A DNA stretch of 64,000 nt from NCBI GenBank assembly GCA_023301765.1, contig JALZUC010000002.1, forward strand, positions 1 through 64,000. The letters are read 5' to 3'. Of the stretch, positions 7,879 through 18,400 are shown piece by piece. The notes under the pieces are model-generated. The model did not search any database and was not told where the DNA came from. It worked only from the letters and a program-made list of their open reading frames with translations. This stretch comes from Akkermansiaceae bacterium. GTDB taxonomy: Bacteria; Verrucomicrobiota; Verrucomicrobiia; Verrucomicrobiales; Akkermansiaceae. Both the position numbers and the translations under genes were made by a program. Positions within the stretch are counted from its first letter, which is position 1; each line of letters begins with the position of its first letter.

Positions 7879-9675
7879 ATGAGTACAGAACTCACAAGGA
7901 ACTTTTCTATCATCGCCCACATCGATCACGGCAAGACCACCTTATCGGACCGACTGTTAGAGCACACTCAGACTATCTCCGAGCGCGAGCAGCAAGACCA
8001 GCTACTCGACGCCATGGATCTAGAGCGAGAGAAAGGCATCACCATTAAGTCTCATCCTGTTGCCATGAAATACAAGGCAAAGGACGGTATAACTTACAGC
8101 CTAAACTTACTAGACACCCCCGGCCACGTGGACTTCTCTTATGAAGTAGCCCGTTCACTCGCAGCCTGTGAGGGCGCTATCCTAATGATTGATGCCGCTC
8201 AAGGCGTAGAAGCGCAGACTATGGCCAATCTCCACTTAGCCATGGAGCAAGACCTAGTCATTATCCCTGTCCTTAATAAAATTGACCTCCCTGCAGCGGA
8301 CGTTGAAAAAAGCAAACAACAGCTAGAAGACATCCTCGCCATCCCAGCGGAAGAAGCTATCCCAGCCTCCGCTAAAAATGGTATTGGTATAGAAGATATA
8401 CTCGAAGCCGTGGTGGCGCGCGTCCCCCCACCAGTGGAAAATGAAGACAAGATCCTTCGCGCCTCCGTCTTTGACTCCATCTATGACCCCTTTCGTGGAG
8501 TTATCTCATACGTCCGCGTCTTTAGTGGCACCATCCAGCCACGCCAGAGAATCAAACTCTTTGCCACAGATAAAACCTATGAGGTCAAGGAATGCGGAGT
8601 CTTCACGCCTAAGATGTCTAAACGTGATCAGCTCATCGCCGGTGATGTAGGCTACGTCATCGCCAATATGAAATCTGCGGATGAAGCCAAAATTGGGGAC
8701 ACCCTCACAGACTCCACCCACCCATGCCCAGAGGCTCTGCCCGGCTATAAGGAAATCCAGCCTATGGTCTTCTCCGGTATCTACCCGGTAGACAGCTCTG
8801 ACTATGAAAATTTAAAAACAGCCATGGGTAAACTACAGATAAATGACGCTGCATTTACCTTCATGTCGGAGAGCTCATCAGCGCTCGGCTTCGGCTTCCG
8901 CTGTGGCTTCCTAGGCCTCCTCCATATGGAAATTATTCAGGAGCGCCTGCGCCGTGAATTTAACATGGACGTCATCTCCACCTATCCCTCCGTGATCTAT
9001 GAAGTCACTAAGACTAACGGTGAAGACGTCATTATTGATAACCCCTCTTTCCTCCCCGAGGCACAAGAAATCGAAGATATCCGCGAGCCCATGGTCCGTA
9101 CATTCATCATGGTGCCCAGTGACTACATCGGAGATATTATGTCCTTGGTCATGGAAAAACGTGGTGAACTCACCCATACGGAAACTATTGACGACCTCCG
9201 TGTCATGCTTACCTGTGAACTCCCACTCGCGGAGATCCTCGTAGACTTTAATGACCGTATGAAGTCCATGACTCGTGGCTACGGCTCCATGGACTACGAG
9301 CACTGCGGCTACCGCTCCGCTAAAATGGTGAAGATGGACATGCTCATCGCCCAAGAGCCAGTGGAAGCCTTCTCCACCATCGTCCACCGTGACAAAGCAG
9401 AGACCTATGGCCGTCAGCTCGCTAACAAGCTCAAGGAAGTCATCCCTCAACAACTCTTTGTAGTCGCCATCCAAGCCTGTATTGGAGGTAAAATCGTCGC
9501 TGCAGAACGTATTTCCGCCATGCGGAAAAACGTCACCGCTAAGTGCTACGGCGGTGATATTTCTCGTAAACGCAAGCTGTTAGAAAAACAGAAAAAAGGT
9601 AAAGAGAAGATGAAGCAATTTGGAAAAGTTAGCATCCCTCAGGAAGCCTTTATCAAAGTGCTAAAAAACGACTAA
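7879..9675 (+). CDS. lepA: Elongation factor 4 (LepA), ribosomal back-translocase GTPase
   Basis: Translational GTPase of 598 residues, normal length. G1 is AHIDHGKTT at about residues 13-20, G3 DTPGH near 80, and G4 NKID near 133. The C-terminal LepA-specific domain is present, ending in the family's basic tail (RKRKLLEKQKKGKEKMKQFG). EF4 acts on stalled or mistranslocated ribosomes and aids ribosome biogenesis. It lies 72 bp after rho in the same direction. No terminator is visible between them, so co-transcription is possible. Confidence 0.97.
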   Translation: MSTELTRNFSIIAHIDHGKTTLSDRLLEHTQTISEREQQDQLLDAMDLEREKGITIKSHPVAMKYKAKDGITYSLNLLDTPGHVDFSYEVARSLAACEGAILMIDAAQGVEAQTMANLHLAMEQDLVIIPVLNKIDLPAADVEKSKQQLEDILAIPAEEAIPASAKNGIGIEDILEAVVARVPPPVENEDKILRASVFDSIYDPFRGVISYVRVFSGTIQPRQRIKLFATDKTYEVKECGVFTPKMSKRDQLIAGDVGYVIANMKSADEAKIGDTLTDSTHPCPEALPGYKEIQPMVFSGIYPVDSSDYENLKTAMGKLQINDAAFTFMSESSSALGFGFRCGFLGLLHMEIIQERLRREFNMDVISTYPSVIYEVTKTNGEDVIIDNPSFLPEAQEIEDIREPMVRTFIMVPSDYIGDIMSLVMEKRGELTHTETIDDLRVMLTCELPLAEILVDFNDRMKSMTRGYGSMDYEHCGYRSAKMVKMDMLIAQEPVEAFSTIVHRDKAETYGRQLANKLKEVIPQQLFVVAIQACIGGKIVAAERISAMRKNVTAKCYGGDISRKRKLLEKQKKGKEKMKQFGKVSIPQEAFIKVLKND

Positions 9676-10600
9676 TTTCCAGTCTGCACAAAGGGCTTAT
9701 CCAATCTTAGAGCTAAAGTATTACGCTCACGGCTGAAATGACGATTATTCACACTCTACCTCTCTAATTACCCCACTAAAGCCCGGCGGATAAGCTCTGA
9801 GCTATTGCCGATGTACTCATGTGGGAGAAAATAGATGAGGATGATTACTGTGACTATAACTCTAGATTTCATCTTCCACAAAGATACTTCTGATAAGCCA
9901 TACCTCTCTACCCATAACTCGTCTTTAACGAGCCTAACAAAGATTACACATTAGCAATATGACTCAGTCAACATCCGTGTAATCAAAGCAGAATTGCTTG
10001 AAAAACTTGGCTATTTCCTCCTACCACAGGAGCTATTCCCCGACATTACTCAAACAAGCAATATAGACACAGAAGGAGAGAGAGAGAGTCATTCTATACT
10101 CAAAGGGTTTCAGGATACATTGAACTACAGCGATCGTAGCACCATCCTCACAGAGCCTGAGGAGGACACACTACTAAAATTTCGCCTCTATAATGGTGGT
10201 GGACTAGACACAGACACTCATCAAGTATAACGAAATCCTCTGGCATAAGCTAATCCACCCTGATTACAGCTTCCATACTCAAGGCACGCAAACCAGTAGT
10301 CTGCGCATTATTAATAATACTAAAAAAATCGTGCAAACTCTCTCTCATGACCTGGATTAATACCAGATCATCGCTTTCACGCATTGGTATTCACCACTCC
10401 TCCTTCAGTATCTGCTAATGCCATGATTAATTCCAAAAAGTAAAGACACCCTCACGCGCACGCCATCCACAAATTTTCTCAACGAAGATCAGAAAAAACG
10501 GTTGCAATCTCTGGGGGAATCCGATAATCATCCCGCCCGTGCAGCACATTTCAGAGTGACTGACACAGGATTTCATTCATTTTCAACTTAACGCCAAGCC
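9676..10600. other. 925-bp gap holding decayed coding sequence
   Basis: No intact gene is visible between lepA and rplS. The plus strand carries several open frames with stops between them. The best one (9971-10230) resembles the N-terminal helical domain of type I restriction methyltransferases. A second stretch (10231-10358) encodes a plausible but unrecognised peptide containing LIHPDYSFHTQ. A DnaA-box-like TTATTCACA at 9745 is isolated and probably chance. Confidence 0.5.
9971..10230 (+). pseudogene. Relic of HsdM, type I restriction-modification methyltransferase subunit
   Basis: The frame reads KAELLEKLGYFLLPQELFPD, a stretch of polar residues, then ILKGFQDTLNYSDRST, TEPEEDTLLKFRLYN. 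HsdM proteins have the same order in their N-terminal domain: a GYF-P-LF block, a helix with an S-x-GT-like turn, and an E-S/P-E-D acidic block before a LF-D-D-D/N motif. The methyltransferase motifs (NPPY) and HsdR/HsdS are absent, so only about 85 codons remain. Assignment is by eye from the motif order. Confidence 0.45.
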
Positions 10601-10948
10601 ATGAACATCATCGATAAAATCGAAAACGAGCAGCTCAAAGACGTCGCAGACTTCAATGTAGGTGACAGCCTCAAAGTTCACACCCGCGTTGTAGAAGGCG
10701 GTAAAGAGCGTCTTCAAATATTTGCCGGCCTCTGCATTGGTAAAAAAGGCAGCGGTCTGAATACCTCCTACACCGTCCGTAAAATATCATCTGGTGAAGG
10801 TGTCGAGCGTGTATTTCCTCTTCACACACCACGTGTTGCCAAGATTGAAGTTACTCGCCGTGGTAAAGTTCGTCGTGCTAAGCTAAATTACCTTCGTGAC
10901 CGTGTTGGTAAGCGTGCACTCCTTGTAAAATCTGCAGATGGTGAATAA
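10601..10948 (+). CDS. rplS: 50S ribosomal protein L19
   Basis: The 115-residue protein matches L19 throughout: [22 protein letters not shown], the [14 protein letters not shown] block, and a C-terminal [20 protein letters not shown]19 sits at the 30S-50S interface. Many bacteria place it behind trmD, but here trmD is 24 kb away. A textbook terminator follows directly. Confidence 0.98.
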   Translation: MNIIDKIENEQLKDVADFNVGDSLKVHTRVVEGGKERLQIFAGLCIGKKGSGLNTSYTVRKISSGEGVERVFPLHTPRVAKIEVTRRGKVRRAKLNYLRDRVGKRALLVKSADGE

Positions 10949-10971
10949 TTTCCATTAGATATAATTTTTTC

Positions 10972-11000
10972 AAAAAGCCTCCTGTCATGGGAGGCTTTTT
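10972..11000 (+). terminator. Terminator after rplS
   Basis: AAAAAGCCTCC at 10972-10982 and GGAGGCTTTTT at 10990-11000 form an 11-bp stem with a 7-nt loop and a T run. It is near-symmetric but mainly serves rplS, since no minus-strand gene abuts it. Confidence 0.93.
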
Positions 11001-11056
11001 GTGTGTAAAAAGGCTTCTGTTTACTAATGTGAGCCACCCCTAAGACACCCAGCCCC

Positions 11057-12001
11057 ATGCGCATCCCCATTTCCATTACTATACCAGCCTGTATCTTCAT
11101 GGCGGTATTTGTATTCTGGCTCGGCTCTAAGGATAAAGATTACATGAAGCCTCCTACACCAGAGCGGCTCGCAGAAATTTCTAAAGAATGGGAAAAAAAA
11201 CGCCCCAATATCCCACCACCAAAACCTATCAATGCCGCTCTGCTCGCTGACCCTACCCCCATCATACCCAAATTCCCCTCATTACCTCTAGGGGACAAAG
11301 GACAGCTAATATCTTCAGAAGATCTATTCACAGCTCCAGCGCTAGCTGAGTATGGCACTCTAGGTGACAAAGGAGCAGGTGCAATTATTCAACTGGCTAC
11401 TTTTCTTACAAACAAAGCAGAATATCAACGGGCTCTACTCGCATGGGAGCGTGTGCTCGATACTGCTAATCCTGATACAGAACAAAGAAAAACCACAATC
11501 TTAGCGATCCAGCAGCTCCGTAACAGTCTCCCCCCATGGAACCCTGATTCCATGACAGATATTAATATCACACTACACGCAAAGACCTCACTCAAAGATA
11601 ACGAGGCCCTAATCAAAGCTCTAAGAACTACCGCCGGTATTATAACTGAGGCCTCAGGCAATACCCTGAAAGTAGCCACTCAAACATCATTTATACAAGA
11701 AACAGAGCTGAAGCCGCCACCTACTCCCATAACTATCTGGTTTTCGCATACAGTTAGCAAAAAAGAAAACATCACAGCAGAAACACATCCCATCTCCTTT
11801 ATGCTAGATCCGGAGCAGCCAGAAGCATTAGGCGCTCAACTAACAGGTGCAGTATACTCTCTCCTCCGTAGCTACCTAATCTCTAAAACCAACTTCACGC
11901 ATCTCCCTGCCTCCCCCATAGAGATAGTAGCTGAGAACATCCTTAAACAACACGTCACCCGTCTCATGTGGCGTGAATTTGCGCTTAACATACAGCCATA
12001 A
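11057..12001 (+). CDS. Membrane-anchored hypothetical with a TPR-like segment
   Basis: A 314-residue protein. Residues 5-24 form an N-terminal membrane anchor or uncleaved signal (SITIPACIFMAVFVFWLG). A proline-rich periplasmic linker follows, then a helical pair around residues 115-165 (AIIQLATFLTNKAEYQRALLAW), which resembles one or two TPR units. The C-terminal half is mixed alpha/beta with no motif I recognise. It probably binds other envelope proteins; function is unknown. Confidence 0.65.
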   Translation: MRIPISITIPACIFMAVFVFWLGSKDKDYMKPPTPERLAEISKEWEKKRPNIPPPKPINAALLADPTPIIPKFPSLPLGDKGQLISSEDLFTAPALAEYGTLGDKGAGAIIQLATFLTNKAEYQRALLAWERVLDTANPDTEQRKTTILAIQQLRNSLPPWNPDSMTDINITLHAKTSLKDNEALIKALRTTAGIITEASGNTLKVATQTSFIQETELKPPPTPITIWFSHTVSKKENITAETHPISFMLDPEQPEALGAQLTGAVYSLLRSYLISKTNFTHLPASPIEIVAENILKQHVTRLMWREFALNIQP

Positions 12002-12054
12002 GCGCCACTAATGACTTTAGCACACAGAGAGGTCTAAATTTATAAAGAGAGCAT

Positions 12055-12086
12055 AAAAAAACCTCGCCACCTATCGAGCTGACGAG
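12055..12086 (-). terminator. Terminator of the TPR gene
   Basis: On the minus strand CTCGTC pairs with GGCGAG (one T-G pair), followed by G and seven T residues. It lies about 55 bp past the TPR stop codon. Confidence 0.7.
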
Positions 12087-12142
12087 ATTTGTAAGATATT
12101 ACCCTATTAGTCGCTGAAAGCCACTATAGTAGCTGGATCATG

Positions 12143-13534
12143 TTAGTAGGAGTTCTCAACACGCTGCGCCACATCACGGTAGCCATAGTCAACTTCGTAG
12201 ATCTGTTTAAAGCTATCAAGGGCTGATACCTTATCATCCATATCTTCATGGATAAGTCCCTTTTCATAAAGAACCTCCTTCTTAGTGCCATCCATAGCAT
12301 GAAGGTCGGCTAGCGCATCAGAAAGCTGCTTAATAGCAAGGTCGTGCATATTTTTAGCACGGAATGTACGGCCTAACAGTAATAGCACACGTGTCCGGAT
12401 ATGGGGATTCCTTGTAGCCTGCTGCAAATGGGGAATTGCATCACTATGACTCCCTGAGTTAAACAACGCCAGACCTAGTTCGTAGCGGAGCTGAGGATCC
12501 GTAGGGTTTCTATCCACACGGTCTTGTGCTTCCGTTACCTGACTAGCGGTACGCTCAGCCGTGAGGCTTTCATACTGATTACGGATTTCCTCGTTCTCAG
12601 GATTTGCTTCCATATTCTTACGGAGTTCATCTAGATGAAATTGACCTGCTTTGTCCTTCATGTAGACAGCCTTATTTTCAAGTGCCACATCTTTGTTAGA
12701 AAGTTCATAGGCATACTGAAAAAAGGAATACGCATTAGGCCAGTCTTCTAGCTGCTCGTATAGGCTAGCTATTTCTTTAACCAACTTGAGGTTCCCATTA
12801 TCTCCTGCATACTCTGCAGAGAGTTTCTCCAGCTTTTCCATCATCTGGTCCTGCGTCATTGCCGCCCGGTTAGCAGACTCCTGCTCAGCAGCCTCATCAG
12901 AGTTCTTCATGACATCTCGGAAGCTGTCAGCCTCTTCCCATTTTTGCTTCTTCATAGAAGCACGCGCCGTTGCATCCTTAGAACCCTTGGCGGCACTTAT
13001 ATCGCTGCTATCTTGTTTTACAATGTCATTATACACATCGGCAGCCTCATCAGGCATATCTCTTACAAGATAATATTCAGCGAGTTTGTGCAGCAGTTGC
13101 GTATTTTCAGGAGATCCACTACGAACAGTTTCCAATGCGAAAGCAGCGGTATCCTGAAAGTTCATTCTAATTGCACAGTCATAAAGCATATCGTTAGCCT
13201 GACCATCAAAAGGCGACTTCGCCAGTTCTACCTCCAGAGCCTCCATAGCGGCAATAGGGTCCTTCTTCCCAAGTGACGGGATTTTCATTAATGAGAGACC
13301 ACTACCACCAAAGAGCCCTTTTTTCTTTTTCTTACCTGCATTCTCACAAGCAGCAGCCTTTCGCGCAAGTCTGCGGGCATCTACAAAGCCGGGGCTATCC
13401 TTGAGCACAGCATGACAAAGGCTGATACTGTAGCTGAAGTTATTCAACTCGACGGCACTCTGAGATTTAAGCCACAGGGCCCTAATATTTGCTGGCAATT
13501 CGGTCTCTGTAACTTCCTTAAAATCGTCTGACAT
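12143..13534 (-). CDS. Tetratricopeptide-repeat protein
   Basis: A 463-residue soluble protein made almost entirely of TPR-type helix pairs, for example ALETVRSGSPENTQLLHKLAEYYLVRD, SLYEQLEDWPNAYSFFQYAYEL and ELGLALFNSGSHSDAIPHL. Residues about 67-85 carry a basic glycine-rich linker (GKKKKKGLFGGSG). There is no signal peptide or membrane segment, so it is cytoplasmic. It is probably a scaffold; partners cannot be deduced. The gene stands alone with its own terminator. Confidence 0.85.
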   Translation of the reverse strand: MSDDFKEVTETELPANIRALWLKSQSAVELNNFSYSISLCHAVLKDSPGFVDARRLARKAAACENAGKKKKKGLFGGSGLSLMKIPSLGKKDPIAAMEALEVELAKSPFDGQANDMLYDCAIRMNFQDTAAFALETVRSGSPENTQLLHKLAEYYLVRDMPDEAADVYNDIVKQDSSDISAAKGSKDATARASMKKQKWEEADSFRDVMKNSDEAAEQESANRAAMTQDQMMEKLEKLSAEYAGDNGNLKLVKEIASLYEQLEDWPNAYSFFQYAYELSNKDVALENKAVYMKDKAGQFHLDELRKNMEANPENEEIRNQYESLTAERTASQVTEAQDRVDRNPTDPQLRYELGLALFNSGSHSDAIPHLQQATRNPHIRTRVLLLLGRTFRAKNMHDLAIKQLSDALADLHAMDGTKKEVLYEKGLIHEDMDDKVSALDSFKQIYEVDYGYRDVAQRVENSY

Positions 13535-13842
13535 AGTTATTCATTGGGTTAACTGATACGTAGCATGGAGTCATGCAAGTAACTGTATCTCTATGGGGAG
13601 AATCATGGCTAAATGAGCCTACTTGGCAAGCACCCTCCTCTACTTTTCACACAAAGGTATTCCTATCGGGAGCACATTTATATTTCACTGTGAAATAGCT
13701 CCACGCTCATCCTCACGTCCATGAGCACAAACTGTATTGCAAATACTGTAGCCCGCTGAAGAAAAACTACAAGTAACGTCAACCGATGGAACTTAAGAGG
13801 TGAATATTGTGTCGCGCAGGACTGCTAGCAGAGTGTAACACC
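13535..13842. other. Gap upstream of the small hypothetical gene
   Basis: Intergenic DNA with a short palindrome (ATTTCACTGTGAAAT near 13681) and a short plus-strand stretch encoding HPHVHEHKLYCKYC, which is histidine- and cysteine-rich but lies between stops. Nothing intact is seen. Confidence 0.4.
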
Positions 13843-14163
13843 ATGACCCCTGTCATTTCCCAGCGTTTAAAAATACCAGCGGCTTCGTTCAGGCTTGTTT
13901 TGTTTATAGTTATTGGTTCTGGTTTGTTGTTTAAGCTAGGCTACGCTGACGCTATTGCTACGCCGAATAACCAGCCAATAGCTATTTTAATGATCTATGG
14001 GGAATTTCCGTTTAAAAGGCGATCAAGCATAGTCTACCTGCCCACCAATGAAGACTCACCACTTCGCCTAACGGGTGAAAATCAAACCACTCTAATTTAT
14101 CTTAGTTCCCTGCCCCTCCTACTCCCTAGTCCTCGTTTTATTAACCACGCAGCCACACACTGA
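13843..14163 (+). CDS. Small hypothetical protein with a signal anchor
   Basis: About 106 residues from the ATG at 13843; a TTG at 13807 would add 12. The N-terminus has a basic patch and a hydrophobic segment (FRLVLFIVIGSGLLFKLGYADA), a plausible signal peptide with cleavage after ADA. The remainder is short, ends in a low-complexity leucine/proline stretch and has no recognisable domain. It could be the truncated head of a larger exported protein. Confidence 0.35.
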   Translation: MTPVISQRLKIPAASFRLVLFIVIGSGLLFKLGYADAIATPNNQPIAILMIYGEFPFKRRSSIVYLPTNEDSPLRLTGENQTTLIYLSSLPLLLPSPRFINHAATH

Positions 14164-14233
14164 AACCTAAGATCATAAACCTTGGCAAATTTTAGTATTA
14201 GGCATTTAGTAGCGCATCACTATACTCAATTAC

Positions 14234-15355
14234 GTGCACGATCACACCAATACTCACCTCATTTCCCCTCCACGTTCTTGGGCTGAAATAAGTCTTGATA
14301 ATCTCGAGATAAACTACGCTTTTGCCCGTAGAAAAGGTGATACGATGGCTGTCTTAAAAGCTGGTGCATATGGCCACGGCATCATCCCAGTTGCCAAAAA
14401 GCTAGAATCACTACCTGAAAAAGAAAGGCCCTGTTTTATTGGTGTTGCCAGTGTTATTGAGGCGCGTAAATTGACAAAGGCTAAGCTACAAACTCGAATC
14501 TATTTATTAGGGGCCAGTTGTTCTTTCGAGCGAGAAGAAATAGTCATGCAGCGTTGGACTCCATGTATTTCTAGTATTGCTGAAGCTCAAGACTTTGATC
14601 GCCTCGTAGCGGCAGCTAGAGGTGCGCCGCTGCCAGTTCATTTAGCTGTAGATACTGGTATGGGGCGCGGAGGCTTTCTGCCAGATGACATACTGGCTTG
14701 TATCGATTCACTATGCAGCCTAACTAACCTTATCATTGAAGGTATCGGATCGCACCTGCCATCAGCTGATGAGGATGAAAAATTCACCCTCGATCAGTTT
14801 GAGTTATTTCATAGCGTAATCAACAAGCTCGGTAGTGATCGATTTCGCTATAAGCATTTAGCCAATAGCGCAGGTATACTCGCCTATAAAAGCCTCTACA
14901 CTAACCTCCACCGCCCAGGCCTCATGCTATACGGCATCTCTCCAATACCAGAATATCAACGGCACCTGTCTCCTATCATGACCCTTAAGTCCAGAGTTTC
15001 CTTATTACGTAAACTACCTAAAGGTCATGGTATTTCCTATGGGAGAGAGACCATATTAGAAAAAGAAACCAAGGTAGCTACAGTAGGTATCGGTTATGGC
15101 GATGGCTACCCTCGTGCGTTATCCCTAAAAGGGGCTGACGTTTTTATATCTGGCCAACGCTGCCCCCTGCTGGGACGTGTAACTATGGACCAGATCATGG
15201 TAGACGTCTCTGAGCTTAATCACTGTGAAGAGGGTGATGAGGTAGAGTTGTTTGGCGAAAATATTTTAGTCAGCGAGATTGCCCGCTTAGCTGGATCTAT
15301 CCCATGGTCTATTCTGACAGGCATCACACCTAGAGTAACAAGATTTTATAAATAA
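14234..15355 (+). CDS. alr: Alanine racemase
   Basis: PLP enzyme that interconverts L- and D-alanine for peptidoglycan. The PLP lysine lies at about residue 41 in VLKAGAYGHG; most homologues have KAN/KAD here. The second-domain tyrosine block SYGRET and the VGIGYGDGYPR motif are present. Length (373) is normal. It starts with GTG. The nearest upstream gene is the doubtful small ORF; tamB follows after 105 bp. Confidence 0.96.
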   Translation: MHDHTNTHLISPPRSWAEISLDNLEINYAFARRKGDTMAVLKAGAYGHGIIPVAKKLESLPEKERPCFIGVASVIEARKLTKAKLQTRIYLLGASCSFEREEIVMQRWTPCISSIAEAQDFDRLVAAARGAPLPVHLAVDTGMGRGGFLPDDILACIDSLCSLTNLIIEGIGSHLPSADEDEKFTLDQFELFHSVINKLGSDRFRYKHLANSAGILAYKSLYTNLHRPGLMLYGISPIPEYQRHLSPIMTLKSRVSLLRKLPKGHGISYGRETILEKETKVATVGIGYGDGYPRALSLKGADVFISGQRCPLLGRVTMDQIMVDVSELNHCEEGDEVELFGENILVSEIARLAGSIPWSILTGITPRVTRFYK

Positions 15356-15460
15356 TCTCGCAGTGATATGTGACAAGCCTCCGTTCATAGAGCATCATTA
15401 CTTTATGAAATCGCGGGTGAAATAAAGCACCATCTCATACTATAGTAAGTCCACTCACAC

Positions 15461-18400
15461 ATGTCTGATGAAGAAATAAATACCGATACTCACGCAGTAT
15501 CTGCTACATCGAATAATAAACCCAAGTCCAAGATCAGGCGCTGGATATTAGGACTTAGTCTTTTTATCCTTATATGCGTCCTTATTAACGGTCCCTTAGC
15601 ACGCTTGCTAGTAATCTATGGAGTTAACAAAGGGCTAGAACTCCAGGGTATGAATGGTAGTGCCGAGGTTTCAGGCTCCCTTTTAAAGGGAATCTCCATT
15701 CATAATCTTTCATACAAGGGGAAAGAAGGTATTCAGTCATTAGAAATAGATGAACTATCTACAAGCTACCACTTCACAGAAATCTTCAGTGGGAGTATCC
15801 GTAGCCTTGGACTAACTAATGCTAAGATCATCGTTGATTTGGATGCTTTCCCAGCTACCGAGAAAAAAGAGAAGTCGGAGCTTAAAATCAGAAAAACTCT
15901 AACTAGTCTTCACCGCTGGATCAGCCAGCCAGATATAACCATCACACATATAGATATAAGCATAGTAAAGTCTGATGAAAAACAAGCACACTTCCTACTA
16001 CCCTCGCTCAAACATCAAGCCGCATCTAACAAATTCTTTATTACCGGTTTTAGCGCCAGTGACCGGCAAGAAAGAACCACTCCCGTCCAGAACATCTGCT
16101 TTATCTGGGAAGAAGAATCTATTCAAATTGATCGATTTGAAGCTTTCCCAGATCTTGCGGTAAAAGACGTAAAAGTAGATTGGAGTAAAGAGATTAACGG
16201 CAGAGGTGTTCTGCTGTTTATTCAATCACAACTACAAGTCATAGCCACTCCAGATAACATCACGGCAAAACTATCTAATGGGAATATTGAATGTTCCAAA
16301 CTTACTGAACGTTTTGGCCTAGAGCTACCTGCTGACTTTACCCTCGCAGGGCTCAACATCGATCTTATGAACTGGCAGCAAGCCATCCCTCAGTGGAATA
16401 TACACGCTAATATAAAACTCTCCTCCGCATCTTACCAAGATTATAGATTATCAGAAACATCCATTCAGTTTAAACAGAAGGATCATAACTACGAACTGGA
16501 GACTAAAGGCACCCTTAACGGCAGCCCCCTCACTATTCTAACCGAGGGTAAATGGCTATCTCAAGATCCGGAGCAGTGGTGGCAGAATACCGCAGCAAAC
16601 TATTTAGTAGAGCTCCCTAGACTGGGATCTCTCACTAAAAAGTTAGAAGGAATACCCAAAAAACTAGAACTAAGCTCCACCGCTATTTATGCGAAAGGTG
16701 AAGTTACGATCACAGACTCACAACTCACTGTAGCTACATTAAAAAGTCAGATCAAAGGTATCATCGCAGATAAAACCTCAATCCTTCCATTAGATATAGA
16801 AGCTCGTTATCTAAACAATGGAGAAAGTCACGCTAAACTAACTGCATCACGAAACGGAGCTTCTGTGCTAGACCTCAATGCCAGCTATCACCTTAATACG
16901 CAAGACTACCAAGCATCCCTCACGCTCAAAGACACTACCCCAAAATGGATCAATGCACTATTTTCCACAATGGATACAGGAATTACGCTAGATGGGCCGC
17001 TTGATCTAACCTGGAACGGCCACGGAAACCTGCAAAACTTCAATGACCCGAAGGTAAAACAAAAAGGGCAGCTCAGTATAGCGAAACTGCAGATCGCGTT
17101 ACCAGCCCAGCCTACGCTCGATATTCAAACTGAAATTAAATACCATTGGCCAGAATCACTTGACGTTTCCAGTCTCAAAGTTCGTGAAGGAGAGTGGCTA
17201 GGCTCAGCTAAACTCTTATGGAATGGTGAATTTATTGATATTACCACTATAGAAATCAAAGAGGCTGACAAGAAACTAGCGAGCATCAGTGGACAACTCC
17301 CATTCCATAAAGATATCACTAGCGTCAAAACATTCCTAAAACAGAAAAAAGACTGGGACCTCACCATCAAAACAAACGATATCACCCTGAATGAGATCGA
17401 TGGATGGTTAGACATAAATCCCCTCAAAAAACTTACTGGAATAACTAAGCTAGACGTAAAACTTAGCGGCTCGCCCAGCAAGCCTGAGATTCAAGGCTCC
17501 ATAGTAGCTGATAATATTAAAGTCACAGATGACACACGCCTCTCTCCGCTACATACTGCCTGGGAATTTTACACTGATAGTGAAAAGCTCTACATTAATG
17601 GCAAGCTACTAGAAGGTAACGACCCACGACTTTCTTTTGTAAGTATATTACCCTTCACTGTTTCAGCTTGTTTAGATGACCCTAACTTCCCCACCCAGTA
17701 CATTAACAATGCACCAATCTCCGCAAAATTACAAATAGACACTCTCTCACTCAGTAGACTTAAGTCTTTTGCTCCTCAATTAGAGAAAATCGAAGGCTCT
17801 ATTAACGGTAAAGCGACATTGGCAGGTACTCTCGCAAAGCCCACTTACCTAGTAGATCTAGACGCTGATATCCCCCTTATCCAAGTAGCCAAATCTGACA
17901 TCGGTGATATCCGCAAAATTAAAATCAATACGAAGCTTACTCAGCAAAAAAAGATAAATACACAACTTACGGCCCAAATTAACGGCGGTAAATTTGAGGC
18001 TGGAGGAACTATTGATATCGATGATCTTAACACACCTGTTTTTGATCTTTATCTACGCACAAACTACGCCCTGATCCACCGTGATGACATGCTCTCTGTA
18101 CGAGCCAACTCAAATTTAAAACTCAAAGGTGAAATAGCCGATGCCACTCTCAGTGGCAGCATAGGCATCGTAGAGTCACTGTTTTATAAAGACATTGAGT
18201 TAATCCCCATAGGTGTCCCCTCTTCAGAAGTTGCAAGAGTCGAAATGCCAGCACTCTCTAAAAGAAAGGGAACCGAAGAACTACCAATACCCAAGCCTTT
18301 TGATTCATGGAAACTCGACCTAACAGTAAAAACAGATGACCCCATACTGATCCGTGGTAATGTCGCCTCTGGCAACCTAACATGCTCAATAAAGGTAGGT

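Noticed and set aside
8911-9474. 187-codon minus-strand frame
   Set aside because: Shadow of lepA on the opposite strand.
9745-9753. Single TTATTCACA
   Set aside because: Isolated, with no phased partner; one chance copy is expected in a window this size.
9994-10230. 78-codon plus-strand frame as an intact gene
   Set aside because: Its HsdM-like sequence is already running before the first ATG and lacks the catalytic domain, so it is called a relic.
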